Below, in pieces: positions 46,396 to 58,349 of a stretch of DNA of 64,000 bases. A model generated the notes under the pieces. That model saw only the letters and a list, made by a program, of their open reading frames with translations, ran no database searches and was not told where the DNA came from. Position numbers and translations under genes: made by a program. Source of the DNA: Rhizaria sp. SCN 62-66 (lineage: Eukaryota > Rhizaria, unplaced); contig MEDY01000005.1 in NCBI GenBank assembly GCA_001724265.1, positions 1-64,000 of the forward strand. Reading direction: 5' to 3'. Positions within the stretch are counted from its first letter, which is position 1. Each line of letters begins with the position of its first letter.

Positions 46396-48912
46396 ATGAT
46401 GCAACAGGGCGCCTTCCTGCCGTCGGTATGCCTCGTTGCCATCGTCAAGAACGAGGAAACCAACCCCGCTGGTGGCATCGTCGACTACCTCGACTCGATC
46501 CTGCCGTTCGTCCCCTTCGCCGTCATCGTCGACACCGGCAGCACCGACGGCACGCTAGCCCTGCTGCGCCAGGCCGCGGCTGAGCGGTACCCCTGGCTGC
46601 GTGTGCGCCAGTGCGCCTTCTCCGACTTCGCCACGGCGCGCAACCGCAGCCTGGCACTCGCGCGCGCGGCCGTGCGCGAGGCCGGGGTGGCCGTGGGCAC
46701 GGCGCTGGTGCTGGACGCCGACGAGCGGCTCACGCCGGCCGGGCTGATGCGCCTGCGCTCGGCGCTGCTCGGCTCGGTGACTCAGGGCACAGCGGCGCTG
46801 CAGCCGCTGCAAACTCGAGAAGAGCCAGCGCAGCAGCCACAGGACAGTATGCAGCAAGAGCATGTGGGAGTGTGTGTCAAGTTTGCGATCACAAACGTGC
46901 TGAGTGGCGGCGTGCCGTCAAGCCGGCAAAACGCGGGGTTGATGAACCCTCGCGTCTTTCCGCTCTTTGCGCCCATCAAAGAAAGCGCATGCTGTAACGA
47001 ATCAACCAGAACTGGCAACACGTGCAGCAGTGAAAACGCAAACGATACCAACACCACTGACAATGCTGACGACGCTGAACGTGGGCAGCAGCAGTCGTGT
47101 GTAGATCTCGGCGTTGGCCATGACGCGTACTCCGGCTACCGATTCGAAAACATGGTCCAAGAGAAGCGGTTTGAGAGGCTGATGTATCAAGGAGACTCAA
47201 TCAGCAAGGCTGCTTACGTTGACCTTGCCAGTATGCCCGTAGAGTCACTTCAGCAGACATCCAAGCGCGAGTCAGAAGCTTCACTGAATGAGACTGAAGT
47301 GTTGCAAGCAGTCAGTGAGTACTGCAACAGGCATAAGTTCAGCCCCTTAATTGTCAAGACACTGACGCACATGATCACCTCTCCGCTCTACGCATCAGCA
47401 GCGCCCCTCCACTTCGACGTCAAGGACTGTGAAACCTGTGACACGGCTACAGTCACCTTCTCCAGCCCGCACCTGAGCGCCCCGGCGCACTGCGCGCCTG
47501 GCGTCAGGCCCTGGGAGGTGCACTTCCTCCACTTCGTACCCAACAACAAGTCGCGCGTTGCCAAGTCGGTCGCGTACAAGGGCGCCGATGCCGCGGCCGC
47601 TGAGCGCGCCGTCGTGGCCGCCGCCAGCGACAGGGCCAATGGCGGCCGGATCGCGGCCAAGCGCGTGCAGTGGGCGGTGCTGCGGCAGGTTCAGCGGGTC
47701 GCCAAGCTGCTGGCCGCCGAAGTCAAGCCGCCTGCTGCCGTGATGCCGACTGCGGTCGTGCTGAAGGCCGCTGCCGGGGCGACGAGGCCGGAAGCAGGCG
47801 ACCACCACAAGCTGCAGCGCGGACTTGGCAGGGGGTCGTTGTTAGCGGCATTTCCTGTGCGGTTAACCGATGCTAGCAGCACCCCCAGCACGTCTACTGA
47901 CACGCAGTCGTGCTCACAGCCGGTTGAGGGCTCTGTGCTAGCATGGGTTGATGATATTGCGCTCTTGGCTATTCTGTCGGAATCGGTTCACATCGACAAC
48001 AGCGCAGAAAACAACGCGAATGGCAATATCAGCATTGAGTACTACGATGTGAATGGTGGCAAACATGTTTCAGGCTATATCACAACGATGATTACGACTG
48101 GTATTAACGGCGCAATCAACTTGATCCGTCAGCAACAAAAGCAACAAGGACAGCTACCGTTGCGTCAGCTGGCTTCACTTGGCCTGATTTCTCGCATCGT
48201 CGTTTGTCAAAAGTCGTTGGACAATATGCACCAGGGAGGTGAGCAGGCGACTTGTGCTGACTGCAAGAACCTATACTCTAGCTCGAAATTTTTATCACCA
48301 ATGTCCATAGTTCCAGAGGCCGTTCAGTGGCCTGCTGCCACCTACGCTACAGAGTCTGCTGTTAATGCGCTTACGTCACGTGGAAGTGCCCAAAGCTAGA
48401 CGCAAGCTCACATGGCAGCATATTGCGTCGCGAGCTATGCAGGTCTGCGGTCTCCCAACGACAAGACGGCCAGTAACACGCATAGCTACGAGTGTCAGAT
48501 TGTCGTTTGTCCCGCGTTACTCAAGGAATGGGGAATGAAGCGTGCAACTCAAGCCTGGAAAGCGGCTTGGGGCGCGGCTAAAGCTCCAACAAGCACGGCC
48601 AAGCTGGAGAACAGTGAATCTCAACTTAGCAAGGACACTGTCATAGTTCAGGACGGTGATTCAACTGTTGTGGGTCCAAACAGCGACCTCCGCGCACAAT
48701 TCCGCTTTTCATCCCCATTGCAACAGCTGCAGCAACAGCTTCCATCAGGCTCGGCGACGAGTGCTGCTTCTCAGAGTGTGAGTGCAAACGTATCTGCTGG
48801 TAATGCAGCCGGCCTTGCTGTGTGTGTACTGAAGCCCTCACTGAGCAACGTCACAGCAAGCTTCTTCGCCACACTCACTGCCGACGGCCATGTGTGGCTC
48901 ACGGATATGTAA
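46396..48912 (+). CDS. Family-2 (GT-A) glycosyltransferase-like protein with in-frame UAG, 838 aa
   Basis: The first 125 residues are a typical GT-A fold of the SunS/beta-1,4-glucosyltransferase type: CLVAIVKNEE (12-21), IVDTGSTDGT (44-53), FSDFATARNRSLALA (75-89) and the metal/nucleotide-sugar site LVLDADE (105-110). It probably transfers sugar from a nucleotide donor; the acceptor is unknown. The long remainder is Ala/Ser/Thr/Gln-rich, with a moderately complex part around 47480-47560 (PWEVHFLHFVPNNKS). Codon 668 (48397-48399) is UAG; the same frame goes on for 170 codons (MAAYCVASYAGLRSP ... HVWLTDM) to TAA. Standard decoding would give two genes sharing one frame and only 12 bases apart. 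ATG 46396 is chosen because upstream codons are AT-rich; 46303 is possible. Confidence 0.75.
48397..48399 (+). other. In-frame UAG codon in the glycosyltransferase gene
   Basis: Context AGT GCC CAA AGC TAG ACG CAA GCT CAC ATG. The frame downstream stays open for 170 codons to a TAA at 48910-48912. No splice signals are needed to join the parts. Confidence 0.75.
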
Positions 48913-49198
48913 TGTCACATCGAGCGTCAAACAGAACACGAATATCAAGCTTCAGTTTATATAGCCTGTAAAAATCATCCGAATAATTTATTGCATTACC
49001 TAGAATAATGTATTAAGCTCATCGGCCAACAATAATCGATCTTTTCTCTTTCTCATACAAAACGTGCACTTGCGAACTCTCTCTTTTCGAATCAATCTCA
49101 AACAATACCATAATCTCACAAAGCGCAAACAAAATTACCTCACTTGGATCTAAGTACGACTTCCTATCACCCTGACCCTTATACTGCATCTGTCACCT

Positions 49199-52100
49199 TC
49201 ACTCGTACATGACAACCTCCGGCAGCTCGAGCACCCGGGCGCTCTCGACGGCGGCGCGCAACAGCTCCTTGCCCCAGTGCTGGAGCACCTTGCTGCGCAC
49301 GCGCTCGCCGTCGCGCCGTTTCTCCTCCTCCACGGCCCACTTGAGCCGGTCCTCGGTCACGCGCGCAGACCGCCGCCCGAGCCCGAGCTCGCCCACGGTC
49401 ACCCCGGCGGCGGCGGCGATGGCGGCGGTGGTAAGCGACTTGGCGGCCGCGGCGTCGGCGGCATCGGCAGCGCGCGCCCAGCCGGCCTCGCGGCGGCTGT
49501 GAAGCGTGTGCGTGTACGCCGCCACCGCGTTCGACGCCAGCTTAGCCTCCCAGGGGGTTAGGGGCTTAGACGAGGCGCCCGCGGAGTCGGCAGCAGTCTT
49601 ACTCAAGCCAGCAGTCTTGGCGTTAGGCTTGCCGCTGCCACCAACCCTCGCGGCAGTCGCAGTGGAGGCCGCGGCGGCAGCCGTGGCAGTGGCGGAGGCG
49701 GCTGGGACGGGAAGGGGCTGCATCGTCTTGGGGCACAAGACGCCGCCGTACAGCGTGTCGAGTGTGGCAAACACAGCCTCAGACATACTTACGTCGGCGG
49801 GGTCACGGGCGTCGCGGTACTTAGACGCCAGCCCCCTGAGATCGGCGCTGGAGTTGACGACCAGCGCGAAGTCGTTCGTGGCAAACGCTGTCGTGGGCCG
49901 GTAAAACTTAGGATTGCGCTCCTCGGCAACAGACAAAGCACCAAACACAGGCACATTGGCAGACGCAGACGCAGAGGCGGATGCAGAGGAAGAGGAGCTC
50001 GAGCTCGCGCCGCTGCCACTCTCCTCGTCGTTTTTGTCATCGCTGTCCGTCATCGCAGCACCCTGGCCCTCCCCAGCCTCGCTCTTAACAGTCCCAGCGG
50101 CGGCGACGGGCGGCTTGTCGAGCGTGAGGGGCGCGAAGAAGGCGTTGTGCGGATGCTGCCACTGGCGCAGCGGCGAGGGCGGGCCCACGGCCGCGGCGGC
50201 CGCGGCGGCCACGGCTGCGGCCACGGCGGCCGCGGCGGCCTCGGTCGCCTCCGCCACGGTCAACGCAGCGGACGGCGGCTTAACTCCGGTAGACGCGGCC
50301 TTGACAGGGGCAGCGTCGGCACTCTCAGCCTTGACGGCGGCAGAGCTGTCGGCAGCCTCGCTCTTGACGACAGCCGGAGCTGAGTCAAAGTCGGTCATAG
50401 CCTCGGTCTTGACCAAGGCCTCGCCAGCCTCAGCCTTCACATCAGCGACCGCGGCAGCAGCAGCGGCAGCAGCAGCGGCAGCGGCAGCAGCAGCAGCAGT
50501 AGAAGACTCGGCCTCAGCCCCAGGTTCACTCTTGACGACGACCTCAGCAACATTGCCAGCAGTAGCGGCAGTGCTCGTAATACTGCCGCTGCCGTTGACG
50601 CCCTGGCTCGCCTTCCTCGCCTTGATGTGCTCGGCAACGCTGCGGAGCGCGGCCTCGAGCCCCTTGGTCGCTTTGCTCAGCCGCAGCCGCGCAACCGTGA
50701 GCGCGCGATTCGCGTTGTCGCGCCGCACCAGCAGCGGCGACGGCCCGGCCTTGCCGTCCTTGTCGTCCTTACCGGCCTTGCCGTCCTTGCCAGCCTTAGC
50801 GTCCTTGCCCTTACCCTTGGCGCCGCCACCGCTCTTGCCCTTGCCGCCATCGGCGCCGGAGCCGGCGGAGCTGCCCGCGGCGGCGACGGCGGCCGCCGCG
50901 GCGGCGGCCGCGGAGGTGGCGTTAGCTACCGCGGTGGTCGCGGCCGCCTTCTCTGCGACGGCCTTCTTGAGCCACTCCTGGCGGGCACGCGCGGCGGCCA
51001 CCTCCGCGGTCGCCGTCTTGAGTTCCACGAGTTCCCCGTCGGTGTACAGCGGCGCCGGCGACACCCAGGAACGCTCACGGTCGGTCGCCCAGAGTAAGGC
51101 CCCCGCCTCGGCCCACGCCCGCGTGACGACAGCGCCGCTGCTGCCGCTCAGGCCCACTCCGCCGGACTCTGCAGCAGCGCCAGCAGCGGGAGCGTGGTTG
51201 CTGCCCACGCTGCTCATGTAGGTCGCGGCGGCCGCGGCGGAGACGGCGGCAGCGGTGGCCTGCGCCAGCGCCTTGCTAGTCTGGCCCAGAGGCTCCGCAA
51301 CAGTGGGGCAGAACACCGAGACGGACGCAGCGGTCGCCGCGGCGGCCGCTGCGGTCACGGCCGTCGCGGCCAGCGCGGCATTGGCGCTGGCGGCCGCGGA
51401 GGCCGCCGTGGCGACGGCGGCGGCGGCCAGCGGAGCCGGGATGGGCACTGCGAGCGAGAGCAGTGAAATGCCGCGGGCGTCGGTCGTGTTTGTCGCGTTT
51501 GTGGTCGGATTGGCACTGGAACTGGAGCTACCGCTAGAGCCACCGTCGCCGCTGCTGCTGCTGTTGCCGTAGGAGGTGAGGGGAGGCAGGCGCGTAAGCA
51601 CTGCGGGCATGTGGCGGATGGCGGCGGCGACGTCCGCGCACTGCGCGCGGTACTCGCAGAGGTAGTGCAGGGCCCTTAGACGGGTAAGGGGCGACACCTC
51701 GAGCAGGGTACTGACGCCGGCTAAGGGGTTCGCGCGCAGCTCGCGGGCACTGACAACCTCGGGAACCTTAGGCGGCTTAACTTTGGCATCAGAGCCCTCA
51801 TCACCCTCAGCATTCGCACTTGCACTTGCACTAGAGCTAGAGCGAGAGCTAGAGCTAGAGTTAGAGCTAGAGCTAGAGCTAGAGCTAGAGCTAGAGCTAG
51901 AGCTCGTACTGTTGTTGCTATCAGCATTGGCGTTGTACTCCGTAAGGAACTGTGCGAACGTGACGGCGCGATCGCTCTCGCGGCGCTGCTTGAGGTTCCA
52001 CTGCTCCAACAACCAGCCCGGGTCGAAGCGCGTGAGGAAGTCGTCCTCGCCTTCATCCCGGTCGCCCCAAGCCCGCACCAGCTTCGCAACGTCAATGCCC

Positions 52101-53943
52101 TCGATCGCGGCCGCAGCAGACAGCGCAGCGGCTTCGTCCGCGTCCGCCGCGGCCTCGGCGGCGGCCGCCAGAGTCGCCTGCGCCTCGGCTGCAGACGCGG
52201 AGCCGATGAGGCTGCGGGGGCGCTTCGAGGCGGCCGCCGCGCCAGCGCTGCCGCTCTTGGCGTTGGCGGAGTTGCCACGACCGCTCTTGGAGGATGAAGG
52301 GGCAGTGCGCTTGCGGCTGCTGCGAGGGCTACTATCGTCGTCGTCGTCGCCGTCACCGTCATCGTCGTTTTCGTCATCGTCGCCGTCGCCGTCGCCGTCC
52401 TCGCCGTTGTCGTCGTCCTCGTCGTTCTCGTCGTCCTCATCCCCGTCAGACTCCGAGTCGGAGGGCTCCTCGACCGTGGCCTGCGCCCGCAGCGCGTGGC
52501 GCGCGATCAGCGCCAGCGCCAGCGCGTCGGCCACCTGAAACCCGAACCCTTCGTTGAGGCGGAAGCGCGCGCGCTCACGGTCAGAAGATAATATAAGCCG
52601 CGTCAAGAGGTGCGCCAGCGGCTCCAGCTGTGCGGGGGCAGTGTACAGAGTGTTGCGCGGCAGGCAGATGAGGCGCGCCAACTCGGGCACCGAGATTGGG
52701 GCGATCTAAGGGGATAGATGGTCGTATGGTCGCATTGAGACAAACAAGAAACGTGATAATAACATGATGTTAGTTGTTGTTATATGATAAAAGATTGAAT
52801 TTTCGGAATAGAAATGCAAATATATGAATAAACAGGTGTGACTCAAAGTCAAATGTAAGAGTGATTAAGATATCTTAAGCGCATTTTGCTCTGTTCTGCA
52901 AGCGCGCGTACCTTGAGCGCGGCGTGCGCGATGCGCGTGAAATGCGACACGGCGACGAGCTCGGGTGCATTCACCACGGCCATCTGCTCGCTCAGCGTCG
53001 CGCCGGTCGAGCTGCTCGCGAGGATCACAGTCGACGGGCCAGCAGCAGCGCCAGCGGCCGCAGCACTTGCACTCGCATGTGCATGTGCACTCGCACTAGA
53101 GCTAGAGCTGGAGCTAGAGTTGGAGCTGGCGCTGACAGCGGGGGGAAGGTTCCACTGCTTCGGGGGTTCAGACACGGGCTTGGAGGGGTGTGGCAGCAGC
53201 GCAACGGAAGTGAAGCCGCCTGCGGGCACGGCGCGGCTTACCTTTGACGCCGAGTCGGGTAACGCGTCGGCGGCCTTCTTGGCGCTCGGCTTGCGGGGCT
53301 TGGGGGCGGGCTTGTTGGCGCCAGCCTTGTCGCTCGCAGCCGACTTTGACGACTTGCTGTCAGCCTTGCCCTTGCTGTCGGGACTGGCCTTGCCTGCGCC
53401 GTTCTCGTCCTTCTTGCTGGCGCGCTTGACAGCGGGCTTCTCGCCAGTCGCCTTTCTGCCGCCATTCTTGCCCTTCTTGTCGTCACCAGCGTCGTCGACG
53501 TCGTCGCCGCCGTCACTGCCGTCCTCGTCCTTGTCCTTCTTGCCCTCGGCCGCTTCGGCCAGCATCTGCGCCTTCTTGGCGGCACGGCGGGCGACGGCGG
53601 CCACGCGGGCCTTCTCGCGGCGAATGGCAGCCTTGGCCTCCGCGGCAGCCGCGGCCTCGGCCTCAGCGTCGGCGTCGGCCTTAGAGTCAGTCGTGGACTC
53701 TGCAGCCGTGTCGGTCTTACTGCCGCCGCCTTTCTTGTCTTTGCTGGCGTCGGCCGTCATCTTGGTATTATCGGTCTTGTCAGCGCTCTTGCCCTTGGCA
53801 ACCGTGGCCTTGTCAGCGGCGTCGCTCTTCTCCTCTTTGTCAGCAGCAGCAGCAGCAGCAGTAGCAGTAGCGTTGTCGTTCATCTTCGTGCTGTCTGCGG
53901 CGGCGGCGGGAGCACCGCTGGTGGCAGCAGGCTCAACAGACAT
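49199..53943 (-). CDS. DDT/WHIM-domain chromatin protein (RSF1/CECR2-like), 1512 aa
   Basis: Exons 53943-52912 and 52705-49199; the 206-nt intron begins GTACGC and ends CCCTTAG, phase 0. Stop is TGA. The first 290 or so residues are Lys/Ala/Asp-rich and disordered. Spanning the splice is a DDT-like module (AVSHFTRIAHAALK joined to IAPISVPELARLICLPRN, then LEPLAHLLTRLILSSDRERARF). Later come WHIM-like motifs: TRLRALHYLCEYRAQ, comparable to the LALLKYLCE block of RSF1, and GALLWATDRERSWV followed by acidic residues and ELVELKTA, comparable to the tryptophan-containing third WHIM motif. Such proteins are non-catalytic partners of ISWI remodelling ATPases; a nuclear, nucleosome-spacing role is inferred. 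No PHD finger or bromodomain is visible. Acidic Asp/Glu runs (52320-52450), poly-Ser (51820-51905) and poly-Ala tracts separate the domains. Confidence 0.6.
51831..51905 (-). repeat. AGCTCT hexanucleotide repeat encoding polyserine
   Basis: About 12 near-perfect units of a 6-bp repeat (GAGCTA on the plus strand) encode an uninterrupted Ser run by alternating two unrelated Ser codons, AGC and TCT, in the DDT-protein gene. A slippage-prone microsatellite. Confidence 0.85.
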
Positions 53944-54687
53944 AACGCGGTTTAGTTGTCAGTGTCGCAAGAAAAATGTGTAATGTGTCGTGTAAATGTG
54001 TTGCGTTTGTCGTAAAGCAAACGCGGCCTTCGTGAAAGCGAGATCGATGTGGAAATGGAGAGGATGGTTTGCGTGGGTGAAGAGTGATTCGAAAGGACAA
54101 GTCATACAGAATATAAAGAGTGTATGTACAAAATCTTCAATAAGACCCAAACAAACAAGTGTGCATAAAATCCAATGACAGTCATGAAATCCCTATTAAC
54201 GGACTTGTGACGGTTCTAATTGATGATCAAGCAAAGGCAGCTTGTGTGGCGGGAATCGTCGTCGCCACTGGACGCTCGCGTCGTGAAAACCTCCTTAACC
54301 CTCTCTAGCTGATCTAAACATCATTGTGAAGCAAAAGTACCGGTACATGAAGATACAACACAAAATCTACTTGATAAATACGTCCTGTTTGAAATCTGTT
54401 AGTGTATTCCGAGTCAGATATCTTCCTTTTCAAATACGCAAGGCGTGAACGCTTTGCCATATCAATCAACAAGATACGCAACAAAATCAATACATCGCGC
54501 ACAATACACCGCATAACTCGCGCGTGTTTGTGAGCCCTTTTTCTTTTCTCATGTCATTCCTCATGCACTCTCGCGCTGTTTCAACTCAACCACCAAACAA
54601 CAATACAACCCACGGCACAGCGCGCCTCTTAGTCAAGTCTCACCTCTCATCTCCCCTCCAGTCTCTCTAAGCAGCACACTGGCGCGT
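53944..54687. other. Intergenic, no feature seen
   Basis: AT-rich DNA between two minus-strand genes, holding the promoter of the DDT gene and the 3' flank of the secreted-protein gene. No feature recognised. Confidence 0.5.
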
Positions 54688-57632
54688 TTAGAAGGCGCCG
54701 ACGGCGACGTTGGGCACGACGGGCACGACGGCGGGGGCGCCGACATCGACGTTCTCAGTCTGGTAGCGCGGCGTCATGAAGCGGCTCTTGACGACCATCC
54801 ACGAGGGCACTACAGGCGCGTCGCCGTCGGTCTGGATGCGCGGGCGCAGCAGCCCCGTCGCGGGGTCAACCTCGTTGGCGAACACGAAGGGCTTGGGCGT
54901 GAAGGGCGCGGTGACGGGAACGGGGCGCACGGTGAAGTCGACGTCGAGCAGGTACTCTGTCTTGTAGAGCGGGGAAGCCACGTCCGAGATCTGCTTCGCG
55001 AGCGACGCGAACGCCTGCTCAGGGGTCGGCTCGCGGAGAACGGAGATGGGCAGGTTCGCGCTGGGCAGCACGGGGGTGATAGTGAAGGAAACCTGTTGAG
55101 AGAAACAAAAAGAGCAAATTTGATGTTAAAGGAAATGAGCAAGTGCTTGAGAGTGCGTTATGTAGTCTAATGAATGATATTTTGTGTGGGAAGTGCAGCT
55201 ATCACCGTCAAATCGTTCGTTGCTTGAGTGCATTCTAGTGTTCGTACCTTGACGGAGCCGTGGGGCTGGGGGGGTGACATGCGGTTCTTGCTGGGGGACC
55301 CAGGGCCGATCTCGGCGTCAGCGTCAGCGTCGGCGTCGGCGTCAGCGTCAACCTCGGCGTCGGCCTCGAGCTCATAGAAGATGTCGGCCTCGGCGTCGGC
55401 CTCAGCGTCGAGCTCAGCGTCGAGCTCAGCGTCGAGCTCGGCGTCGAGCTCGGCGTCGAGCTCAGTCTCGAGGTCCATGTCAAGCTCGGCCTCGGCGTCG
55501 ACCTCGGTCTCGAGCTCAAAGAACACGGCCTCCTCCTCAACCTCAGTCTCGACGAAGAGGGCCTTGGTGGCGTTGGCAGCGGCGACGACGACGGGGACGG
55601 TAGCGTTGCTGACGGTGGCGTTGGCGGTGGTCTTGGCGGCGGCCACAACGACAGGGGCGGCGACGGTAGCGTTGGCGGTGGCGGTGGCGGCCACGACGAC
55701 GGGGGCAACGGCGGGAGCCTTGCTGGCAGCAGTGGAGTTGGCCGCAACGGTGACGTTGGCGACAACGACAGGCGCAGCGAGGGGGGCGACGGTCGCGTTG
55801 CTGACCGCAGCGGGGACAGCGGGGGCCGCGGGGGCAGCGGGGACGACGGCGGTGGCGGGCGCCTTGCTCGCGGTGGCGTTGGCGGCGGCGGCAGGGGCAG
55901 CGGGAACAGCGGCAGTCTGGTTCGCAACGGCAGTGCTGTTGGCAGCAGGAGCAGCGGGCGCGGCGGCAGGGGCAGCCTTGTTGCCGGCAGCAGCAGTGCC
56001 GTTCGCGGCAGCAGCAGTGCCGTTACCGGCAGCAGCGGCGGGGGCGGCGTCGGGGACGTTGAGGAACTCGAGCGCGTGGAGGGCCTTGCCGAGATCGTCA
56101 TCGGAGAGCTTGTACGCGGGGTTGTTGATCTTGGCGCTCATGACGTCCATCTCGGACACGGAGGCCGTCTTCTCGGCGGCCAGCGCGGCGGGGGGCAACT
56201 CCGCGGGCGCCACAGCGGGCGCGGCGGGGACCACAGGGGCCGCGGGCTGCGGCACGTCGGCGACCTTGGTGACAGCGTCGACGACGATGCGCTGCGGCGA
56301 AACACCGAGCACCGACGCGAGGTCCTGCGCGACGAAGCGGCCGAAGGCGGCCGAGTCCGCGATCTCGTCCATGCCGACGTTGAAGGTCAGCGAGGTCGAC
56401 ACGGCCACCGGCGGCGGGAGCACGGCGGCCGCGGGACGCGAGTGGTACGAGGCCGCGGCGAGGAACGACGCGTGCGACTGCTTAATCACTGCGTCGAAGT
56501 CGTACGCGGGCACTCCGGGCGCCGCGTTGTCCGTCGCCATCGCGGCGCGGTTGCCGTTGAGCGCGCGCGCAGCGGCGAGCTGCTCCGCGGCAGCCGCGGC
56601 GTCGGTGGCCGGTGTGCGTGGCTTGTTCAGCACGCGGCGCGTCTCGCTGGGGACCACGGGGACACCGGAGGCGTCGCTGTGCGCAAACTTGGGCTTCGAG
56701 TACGACGTCGGCACAGGCGCGGCGGGCTTGGGGGCAGCGGGCTTGGGGGCAGCGGGGGCCGCGGGAGCGGCGGGCTTGCCAGCGGCGGGGGCGGCAGGCG
56801 CAGCAGGCGCGGCGGGCTTGGCGGGCGCAGCGGGCACGGCGGGGGCGGTGGGCTTGGCGCCAGGGGCAGCAGGGGCCGCAGGCGCAGCCGGAGCGGCAGG
56901 AGCCGCAGGGGCAGCGGGGGCCGCAGGGGCAACCACGACAGGCTTAGCGGCAGGGGCAGCCGGGGCAGCGGGGGCGGCGGGGGCGGCGGTGGAGTTGCCG
57001 GCCGGGGCGGTGCTGTTGCCGGCGACGGGAGCCGGCGCGATCACCACAGGGGCGGCGGGGGCCGCGGGGGGAGCCATGTCGACCACGGTGGCCGCGCCGG
57101 GCTGCTGCTTGGGAGCAGCAGCGGCAGCAGCCGCTGCGGGGGCAGCGGCGGGGGCAGCGGCCGAAGCAGCAGCGGGAGCAGCAGCGGCAGCGGGCGCGGC
57201 GGGAGCGGCGACAGCGACGGGCGCAGCAACAACGACGGGCGCGGCAGCGGCAGCCGGAGCAGCAGCGGCGGGCGCAGCGGCAACGGCGGGAGCAGCAGCC
57301 GGAGTGGCGGTGGCCGCGACGGGGGCGATGACAGGAACGGCCGCAGCAGTCGTGTCTAAAGGAACAAAGAGAGATGAAGCCGACAAAAGCAAGGAAGCGT
57401 GAGACATGTTAAAGATGTTTGGACTGGCAGAGGCGAGCGAACGTATGGGCGAGCGAGAGCGAGAGTCACAGGGCAGCAAAGCATGAAAGGGCTGAGAGGC
57501 TCCAGATAGAGAGAGCCGGTCAACAAAAGAGGGCAATAGAGGTCAGGACGTACTCGTTGCGCCCACCTGGGTAGCCCCAGAGAGAGCAAGACCCGCAACG
57601 AGAAGGGTCACACCCAAAGCACCGAACTTCAT
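54688..57632 (-). CDS. Secreted Ala/Pro-rich protein, three exons, 863 aa
   Basis: Exons 57632-57554, 57355-55248 and 55092-54688; introns of 198 nt (GTACGT ... CTTTAG) and 155 nt (GTACGA ... CAACAG); TAA stop. Frames join as phase 1 and phase 0. Residues 1-22 form a classic signal peptide (MKFGALGVTLLVAGLALSGA). The mature protein starts with about 230 residues of Ala/Pro/Val repeats with many N-glycosylation sequons (NST, NGT, NAT), like cell-wall or matrix proteins. A more complex module of about 45 residues (LTFNVGMDEIADSAAFGRF, then DLASVLGVSPQRIVVDAV) and a C-terminal one (VSFTITPVLPSANLPISVL and following) look folded and perhaps related to each other. Before the C-terminus lies an acidic (AELD)n repeat. 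No family is recognised; a surface, wall or matrix role is inferred. Confidence 0.7.
55401..55472 (-). repeat. 12-bp minisatellite encoding (AELD)n
   Basis: About six tandem 12-bp units (CTCAGCGTCGAG or CTCGGCGTCGAG on the plus strand) encode Ala-Glu-Leu-Asp repeats in the secreted-protein gene. Flanking AEAD, LETE and ADAD variants suggest older copies. Confidence 0.8.
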
Positions 57633-58349
57633 AGCTCGAGCTTCTGTGCAGAGGCGTCGGGAGGGAGGAAAGCAGGAGAGGGCAAAGGGGCAGGTCGAGG
57701 TCAGCGAATCGATCAATATGAGGGGCTTCCGAAGGTAATTCGGGACTGTTCAAAGGATATGTCATACAAGCTGGCTCGTAATGTTTTCTAGTTATAACAT
57801 TAGTGCATGGACTGGCTTTCATGCCTCAAAAAGTGGGGGTTGTGTTCATCGGCCCAAAAATCATTTTACGATGCCTTTAAGGGCAGCCTGCTTTTTTTTG
57901 CGAACCGCACAGTCACGAAAGATCCGTGGTAGTATCAAACTCGAGTCAAACTCGCATATGACGTTTATAGATTGCATTGAATTGTATGTATTGTTTACAA
58001 CTATTTCTAAAATATGACGATTTCATAATTTGTTCGCGTATCGCCAAACACTATCATCCTCTAAACAGATCCCTCCAGCGTGCCAGCAGCGTGTTCGCAC
58101 TCTAGACCCAGTAGTATCAACCTGTCGCTGTAGAAAGTGAACAGCAACAGTCGTCGAGAGCCGCCGAGAACATAAAGAACACGTAAAACACACCACACGC
58201 AATGTTTCTATCTTATACAGCCTAACTAATACACTAGTATACAGGGGAAAAAACAATAAAAACAACAACATCTAAACCTCGAGTGCGTCGGTCATATCTC
58301 AGTAGAACTTGGCTATCGCCCCGTTCTCACTAATGGACAGACTTAGAAC
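57633..58349. other. Intergenic, no feature seen
   Basis: AT-rich DNA between the secreted-protein gene promoter and the 3' end of the epsin-like gene, both minus strand. No coding, RNA or repeat feature recognised. Confidence 0.5.

Noticed and set aside
48412-48912. Separate small gene after the glycosyltransferase
   Set aside because: Same frame and only 12 bases after a UAG; better explained as the continuation of the same protein.
55381-57402. Plus-strand Ala/Ser/Gly-rich open frames antisense to the secreted-protein gene
   Set aside because: The minus strand has signal peptide, splice sites and folded modules; the plus strand only mirrors the repeats.
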